Shown here in pieces: positions 57,716 to 64,000 of a stretch of 64,000 nt of DNA (its first letter is position 1; every line of letters begins with the position of its first letter). The notes beneath the pieces were generated by a model. That model had not been told where the DNA came from, ran no database searches, and was given only the letters and a program-made list of their open reading frames with translations. The DNA is from Ottelia alismoides (Eukaryota > Streptophyta > Magnoliopsida > Alismatales > Hydrocharitaceae): positions 1 through 64,000 of the forward strand of contig JAZKJV010006047.1 of NCBI GenBank assembly GCA_037367405.1, written 5' to 3'. The position numbers and the translations under genes are program-made.

Positions 57716-58160
57716 TTACTGCTGCAAGGTCTCATGCGCGGCTCGATGTGTATCTGCTGAATCTGCCTCATGCATGAATACAATCTCCTCAACATGGACT
57801 AACTGCTCATTGGATTCGACGAAGTGCTTCAGCAGTTGTCCATTCACTAGGAATGTCGGTGCATCGTCTGCGAGATCTGAGATCTTGACACATCCACTAT
57901 CATGCACCGCATAGACAACAAATGGGCCCGTCCAGTTGGACTTCAACTTGCCTGGGAAGATCTTCAGCCTTGCATTAAACAACCATACCTTCTCTCTAGG
58001 AAAAAGGTCTTTCTTCTGATATATCTATCGTGCTAACGCTTAACCTTGTCCTTGTACACCAAACTGTTGTCGTATGCGTGGTTTCTGACTTCCACAAGCT
58101 CATTTAGATCCATTTCTCTCCACTTCTGCCCAAGGTGTGTGTTCCAGTTGACCTTCTTGA
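57716..58160 (-). pseudogene. Element F integrase C-terminal domain, reverse
   Basis: Minus strand 57982-57716 is open, with MFNARLKIFPGKLKSNWTGP and FLVNGQLLKHFVE. A frame change lies between it and the preceding segment at 58030-58160 (AYDNSLVYKDK-like). Close to D's 43325-43723. Confidence 0.85.
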
Positions 58161-58164
58161 TTGC

Positions 58165-59053
58165 TCATTCTGATTTATGCACTAACTCTGCGGGCAAATG
58201 GCATGTCTTTCCGAATACCATTCGGAATGGGGAGGTTCCTAACAATGTCTTGTAAGCTGTCCTATACGCCCATAGGATTTGATCCAAGATATGAGACCAG
58301 TCCTTCCTGTCTGGGCGGACAAGCTTTTGCAATATAGTTTTCACCTCCCTATTCGACACCTCAGCCATACCATTAGTCTGTGGGTGGTAAGGACTAGCGA
58401 CACGGTGTTCGATGCCGTAGTCCTTCAAGAGTTTCTTCACCTCTCGGTTTACAAAGTGGCTACCCCCATCTGATATCAACAATTTGGGGATCCCGAACAT
58501 AGAGGTGATATGCTCTCCGATGAATTTAAAGACAGTCCTGCTGTCTGCGGCTCGGGTCGGGATAGCCTCCACCCACCTGGATATGTAGTCTACCGCAAGA
58601 AGGATGTACTCGAATCCGTGGCTAACAAGGAACGTGCCCATGAAGTCGATGCCCCATGCGCCAAAGACATCACAAATGATGACATGCTACATCGGCATCT
58701 CATCTTTGGAACCAACGGTTCCTCCCATTCTCTGGCATATTGGACACGACTTCACAAAGGTGATGGCATCGCGAAATAGAGTCGGCCAGTAAAAGCCACA
58801 CTGAAGTACTTGCATACGGTCCTCTTCCCTAAGTGGTGTCCTCCTGCCTCCAAGCTGTGGCATAAAGAAAGGACACTCTGGTATTCCTCCTGAGGAATAC
58901 ACCGTATCCAGATACAATCTGGTCCTTCAAAGAAAAGGATCGGATCCTTCCAATGGTAGTGTCTAGCACCGACTTTAGTCGGTCAATTAGCTCTTGGGCC
59001 AACCTTCGAGAACCTTCTTGGAGACAAGATAGTTCACGATATTGGCATACCAT
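58165..59053 (-). pseudogene. Element F integrase core and zinc domain, reverse
   Basis: Zinc domain at 58917-58687 with GGRRTPLREED in one frame and CPICQRMGG in another. An in-frame TAG near 58690 follows the DEMPM motif. Then WGIDFMGTF, a 158-codon open run (58641-58165) with ISDGGSHF and GMAEVSNREVK, and a tail LPAELVHKSE. D, D and E are all present. The copy starts near 59053 at the PWYANIVNYL-equivalent and nothing upstream survives. Confidence 0.88.
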
Positions 59054-59588
59054 GGGAACACCATAAAATTTGGAATATAAAATAATTTTTATTTGATTTT
59101 TATTAATTATTTACAAAGGTGAAATAAATATGTCTTTTATTTTATATACATGGTATATGTACACTGAGGAGAGAGAAATTATTCATTTTTGTTTTTATTT
59201 TATTTTTCCCAATTTTATTTTATTTTTATAAATATATACAAATTAATAGAAGCCCATTTTTATTTTTTTTAGTAAAATAAAATATATACAGGAAGGAGTA
59301 TATTTATGGTGAATGGCCCTATCTCTCTCTACTTGGTTTCTTTTGCGGTCAGGCCAATGCTTGGCCCTCCCTTGGGTTTGGGTCACTCGATATTTATTCT
59401 AAATTTCTCCTTCTTTTTCTTTATTTCTTTATTCTTTTATGTTTGCACAAAAACATGCTAATTATTGCTATTTACACAATGCATGCTATTTGACAATTTA
59501 TTATATTTACAAGCATATACATGGTGTTTTTGCAAAGGTTTTTAGCTAAAATAAAAGAATAAAGAGTGATGAATGAGGATTCATCAGC
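59054..59588 (-). repeat. Partial LTR I, reverse
   Basis: On the minus strand it begins TGATGAATCCTCATTCATCA at 59588, followed by CTTTATTCTTTTATTTTAGC as in C and H. It carries the U3 box at 59316-59384 (dyad AGGCCAA...TTGGCC and AGTAGAGAGAGATAGGG). It is cut at 59054 where F begins. No polypurine tract lies next to its start, so it is a 5' or solo LTR fragment. Confidence 0.75.
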
Positions 59589-60172
59589 TACCCACATTTT
59601 ACCATGGATTCTCACATACATAGCTTCCTACCCATATGCATGCACATATATAATAAATGATAGATGCCCACATACATAACCTCGTACTCATACATACCTG
59701 CATTTGTACCCATATCCCACCCATATGCATACGCATATATACCTCGTACACTTACACACGTACCACATATATACATACATATTTACTCATGATCGAGGGT
59801 TTGGAATTTTTCTCTTCGTTGTAGCAATTATTAGGTTGTTTAATTACCTTGAGAATTTTATAAGATGAACTATACGAGCAAGTGACACTGCTTGAATGTA
59901 ACAACACCTGATAAAATGATGATTTCGATATGAGATAATTCGATATATTGTCCTAACCTATCATACCCCTACTCATGTACTTGCAAAACAATCATCAAGA
60001 GTCACATGATATTCTGAGGGGTATTTCTTAGCTTGTATAGCTAAGATCTAGACAGTTGCGAAAAAATGAAAAAAAAACACATGATAGGGACATCACTCCC
60101 CAAAATGTGTTGCACACGTCTCCTATTGTGCAGCTCCACACTTAACCTAGTGTTGAGAAGGATGCGTGTGTC
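59589..60172. other. Unclassified sequence between LTRs I and H
   Basis: 59590-59790 is a degenerate array of short CCCATATGCATGCACATAT-like and CACATACATAACCTCGTAC-like units. 59800-60172 is mixed sequence that I cannot assign. It might be leader or internal sequence of an older element that received both I and H. No ORF is credible. Confidence 0.5.
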
Positions 60173-63100
60173 TGATGAGCAGAAATCTGACAGGACGAGA
60201 TGGACTAAATAAACACAGTGTCATTGTTCTCAACCAATCGACTCGATCAACGAGAAAAATTTGTTTTAACCATTTAATGAAAAATAAATCAATCAATAAA
60301 ATGTAAGCGATTTCGCTATTTTATTTGCCTGGTATAACGATCAGGGTCGAACACAAGGAGCACGATTTAAAAACTAAGCAGTCAAATTTCTAAAATGCAT
60401 TTTTTGTGATTTTTGCTTTTTACAAATTTTTATTATTTTCAAATGAAGCACAAGTGATAAAAAAACATGCACCACACTCTTTTTGAATTTTTCAGATTAG
60501 TCAAAAATGCTCAGAAAATTACGGAAAAAATATTTTTGTGTTTTACAAGTTTTAAAATATTTTTGATAATTTTTTTAAAATTTTATGATTTTTTGTGAGT
60601 TTATAAAAATCAAATAGTAGAAATAACAGTGGACAATGTACAACCAAGAGTATTTTGCAACTTAAAAATATTTCAAGTGTCCAATACTCCTGGAACTTAG
60701 TTTTAGGCTAAATTACAATTAAATATCTACACACAGAGGCTAGAATCACAATTTTTGATTATTTCTAGAATTTTCTACGTTTTTTAATATTTTTAATTTT
60801 TCATATTTTTTTGGAGTTTTATAAATGATTAATAGACGAAAATTGGATTGAAATTAAAAGACACCAAATCACACCTACAATAATTTTTTTTTAACTTTTA
60901 GGCAAATTTTCTAATTTTTATGATTTTTCTAAATTTGGGAAGACAAAAAGACACTATTTTTGAATTTTTAGATATATTAAATAGCAACAAAATGAGATGA
61001 AAACTTGTTACAATGAAGAGGATCAAATATGAAACATAAGGTGATTTTTGTGGAATTTATTGAGCAAGAAAAGTATTTATTTCCATGAAAAAGATCAAGC
61101 AATTTAGAGTATGGAAAACAAGGGCTGAAACACAATTTTTTGATATTCTTGCACTTAAAAGACAACGGGAAATAAAAATGAGATATAAACTGCAATTTAC
61201 CTAAGCATTCCTACGGAGCACGTGATTTGGAGGAGCACGTGATTTGGAGGACTCACATGAGCTTCTTTGTATTTGCGGAAACTTCAGAGGGCTTTGACGC
61301 AAAATTTTCAATTTTAAATTAAAAACCCTAGGGTTCTCTTCTTGGGCCCGTTCTTCTTTCTCAAAACAGGGGGCAAGGGCGTCGTCGGTGAATGGAGGCG
61401 GCCTGGATGCGGGGCTGGTGCTCGCGCTCGATAATGTGGAGGGACCGCACGGGCTCGGCTACCTACCGTTTATTTTTTTAATTTTTTTTGTTTTTTATGT
61501 AAACATCAGAAATAAAAAAGAAAAGTGTTTTTTATTTTTTTAAACACAATCTGAAATAATTATTTTTTTATTTTCTTTTTTTGTTATTATTTTTTTTAAT
61601 TTTCCTGCAAATCAAGTGTTAGGAATAAACAACTATATGTTTGTTTTTTATTATTTTTTATTTATAAACAAAAATAGGATGTGTGAACAGTTGTGGATCT
61701 TGGCGAGGCGTGGAAGATAGATCCAAAGATCCGACCACCATACGCCGTCGGATGTGAAAGGTCGTGTGAGGTAGAATAAGAAATGACTAGATCAAGGAGA
61801 TAAGATGGAAAATCGGTGTCGGATGCGGATTATGTGTGATGATTTTTTTTGGTATTTTCAATATCTAAAGATTAATCACGAAACAAAAATTTACTCTACG
61901 ATTTATCTAAGAAAAAGACGGAAAATAAAATGGATCCCACCTCGGGAATCGGAAACTTCGTGATGGCCTCGACGAGGGCCGATGCGCTGTCACCGGACGG
62001 CTCGGAGGCTGGGCACCCTTCTTCAACAAGATAGCTCTCAGAGATCGGGCTCCTCTCCACCAAATATTGATCAACGAATAACAAAGGAGGACGAGACCAT
62101 TAAAAAGAGAAGAAAATTTAAAAATGTAGGCATATACACTTAAGGAAGGTGTTTGTTGGTGGAATTAATAAAATAATTAAATAAAATAATAAATAAATAA
62201 ATTAATTAAGAATTTCAGATTTAAATATAATTAACTAATTAATTCACAAAAATTAATAAGCCACCTTAATGGTGGCTATTAAAGGTATGGAATAATATCT
62301 AATATATAAGGTAAGTTTAAAAATCAAATAATTAATTAAATGATTAAATCTAAATACAATTTTCGTAATTAAGAAATATTAATGAATAAATGTTAGATAT
62401 TTTATTTTTTGTGATTTTTTATATAAGAAAATTAGTTGTATACAAATATTATGTACATATAATACAATATACATATGTACAAATAAGGAAATAATTGTTA
62501 TATCTTTTTTTTAATTTTTTTATTTACATTTTTTATTTAATTTTTAATGAAAATAATATTTACAATTATGTACATTAAAAATAAATATGAATAATTATAC
62601 AAATATGTAAGTGGTGAAACTGCACAAAACACCCTAGAAAATCGACTTTTTAACCGTAACTACAAAAATTATGAAACCACGGTTATTTGAAAGATAATTT
62701 AATTTAGAGTATAATGGAAGTGAGTTTGATTCAATTTGAGTTTGTATGGAGCCAGAATTGATGTTTTAATTATAAATTTGTGGCTTTTTCTGAGTGTAAT
62801 TATTTGCAATATGTACATTATTTTATTTTGCAATTATTTTTATTATTTACAACACATTTTTATTTACAACTATTGTTTACAAAAATAATTAATTTGAGGT
62901 CAATTTATATACAAATAAAATAGTACAAATTTTATACAAAATATACATGGAAGAGTATTTACAAAATATTTTTGTATTTTTGAACGAAAGACCCTATCTC
63001 CCCCTACTTTATTCCTGATCGATCAGATCAAGTCTTGACCTTCTCTCGGGGTTCAGGTCAGTTTGCATTTATTGCATAAATTCATCCTTCATTTTCTTTT

Positions 63101-63270
63101 CTTTTTCTTTTCTTCTTTATTCTTTTATTTGTGTACAAAAAGTGTTACAAATGATGTAACAAATGCATGCAAAATGGTAAATTCATGGAATTAGTGGGTA
63201 TTTACAGGTGTTTGACTACGGAAATGAAGCTAAAATAAAAGAATAAAGGTGATGAATCATGGATTTATCA
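60173..63270 (-). repeat. Element H 3' LTR, reverse
   Basis: On the minus strand it begins TGATAAATCCATGATTCATC at 63270 and ends TTTCTGCTCATCA near 60173, about 3.1 kb. It contains the U3 box (62990-63056, dyad GATCAAG-T-CTTGACC), a GC-rich core (about 61360-61460 and 61680-62080) and an LTR tail near 60340 with GTGTTCGACCCTGATCG. The start is firm because the polypurine tract abuts it. The far end is approximate. Confidence 0.8.
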
Positions 63271-63307
63271 TTCCCCTATACTTTACCTTTGCTAGTCCCT
63301 TAGCAAA
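63271..63307 (-). other. Element H polypurine tract with preceding hairpin
   Basis: Minus strand AAAGTATAGGGGAA abuts the LTR, preceded by stem TTTGCTA/TAGCAAA (63288-63294/63301-63307), the same 7-bp stem as in element B. Confidence 0.85.
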
Positions 63308-64000
63308 CACTTATTTGAAAAATAAGTGAAAATAAAAATAAAGAAAAGAAAAAGGAAAGAAGTTAGAACAACATTGACTTTTAAGCTTATCTTCATAAAA
63401 ATGTAGTATGGAGCTCTGTCAGACCTTTAGATTATTAGTGTGTCGGAACCTTAATGGGAAATAGATTAAAACCTAACAACATCTAAGTTCCACAAGACTC
63501 CTATTCAGGTCTCCTCAACAGTCAGATCAAAACAAGTCTACATACACAAATTCTTATGACTATGAATTCTTACTTGTACGATGTAAGTGAAATATAGCTC
63601 ATCATCTCAAAAGTAGCAAAGAAACAACCTCTCTCAACAAGGTAACTCTAATCCCCCGGTATAGCAACTCTTTCCTCGAGGAGCGGGGATATTCCCTTCT
63701 AAGTTCAAGTACAACCATCTCAAGAAGCGGGAATGGAGAAAAGAATGGACGGTAACCAGTGTAGTTACCTATCCTTGGATGCATGACCAGTGTAGCCATG
63801 TCATCCACTGCAAGCTTACAAACATTTGACTTTGAAGCTCTTATTCTTTTTTTTTTCACTTGTATATACACTCTGTCAGGCATTTTACTTTTCCATCTGG
63901 CCTATCCACTTTTGGAGATTTTGCATTTTCTTCTTCTTCTTCTTTTTTTTGAGAATATATATAAGGTATAGCATGTACATAAGGAGTTTTTCCTCTTGAG
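63308..64000 (-). other. Element H 3' UTR, runs off the window
   Basis: Reverse counterpart of the 3' UTRs of D and F, with shared blocks GGAATATCCCCGCTCCTCGA (near 63700) and GGTAACTACACTGGTTACCG (near 63750). A (TTC)n run lies at 63928-63943. Element H continues beyond 64000. Confidence 0.8.

Larger units (their letters stand above)
55504..59053 (-). mobile_element. Element F: 3' half of a D-like element, reverse
   Basis: From high to low coordinates: integrase from the RNase H border (59053), integrase core and C-terminus, 3' UTR with four hairpin modules, polypurine tract, then a 283-bp LTR. Coding and UTR sequence are close to D. Everything upstream of the integrase region is missing, and the right side ends at an unrelated LTR piece (I). 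It lies between G's protease and I. Whether F inserted into G or was joined by rearrangement cannot be told. Confidence 0.85.

Overview
The window is repeat DNA from a plant nuclear genome, almost certainly a seed plant. No host gene, rRNA, tRNA or CRISPR array was recognised. Nearly all 64 kb consists of nested LTR retrotransposons of the Ty3/gypsy superfamily. Their features point to an Athila/Tat-type lineage rather than a chromovirus: the primer-binding site matches plant tRNA-Asp, the LTRs are long (3-3.8 kb), gag and protease are in one frame, the polymerase box is FMDD, and the integrase C-terminus carries no chromodomain. The lineage call comes from motif recognition, not from a tree.

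Layout, with letters used throughout. O (oldest, +): partial 5' LTR 1-1749, degraded tRNA-Asp site, leader in three pieces (1770-1948, 15184-15756, 19516-20400) and decayed gag 20401-21956. B (+, youngest): 1949-15178, flanked by the 5-bp duplication AAGAG, inserted in O's leader; near-identical LTRs, an intact 1188-codon gag-protease ORF, and no RT or RNase H and only a scrap of integrase. R (-): solo LTR 15757-19515, also in O's leader. C (+): 5' LTR 21957-25459, leader, decayed gag and pol, broken off near 52716; its pol is split by solo LTR E (31836-33588 plus 49301-50553), and E is split by D. D (+): 33589-49295, duplication GAGAT, full pol with stops and frameshifts, but the gag core domain is missing. 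G (-): pol fragment 52717-55503. F (-): 55504-59053, integrase end, 3' UTR and an internally deleted 283-bp LTR. I (-): LTR piece 59054-59588. H (-): 3' LTR 60173-63270 and 3' UTR running off the right edge. The deepest nest is O > C > E > D.

The most unusual signal lies between pol and the 3' LTR. B, C, D and F carry two to four hairpins, each followed directly by a copy of the polypurine tract (AAGTATAGGGGG). The stems vary by paired changes, and the authentic tract beside the LTR also follows a hairpin. Every LTR in the window starts with a short dyad (TGATGAATC - 3 nt - GATTCATCA or a variant). B (gag-protease without pol) and D (pol without gag core) lack complementary parts, which suggests supply of proteins in trans.

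Only B's gag-protease ORF looks able to make a full protein. All other coding stretches are fragments with stops or frameshifts. Many short ORFs in the GC-rich LTR cores look non-coding.
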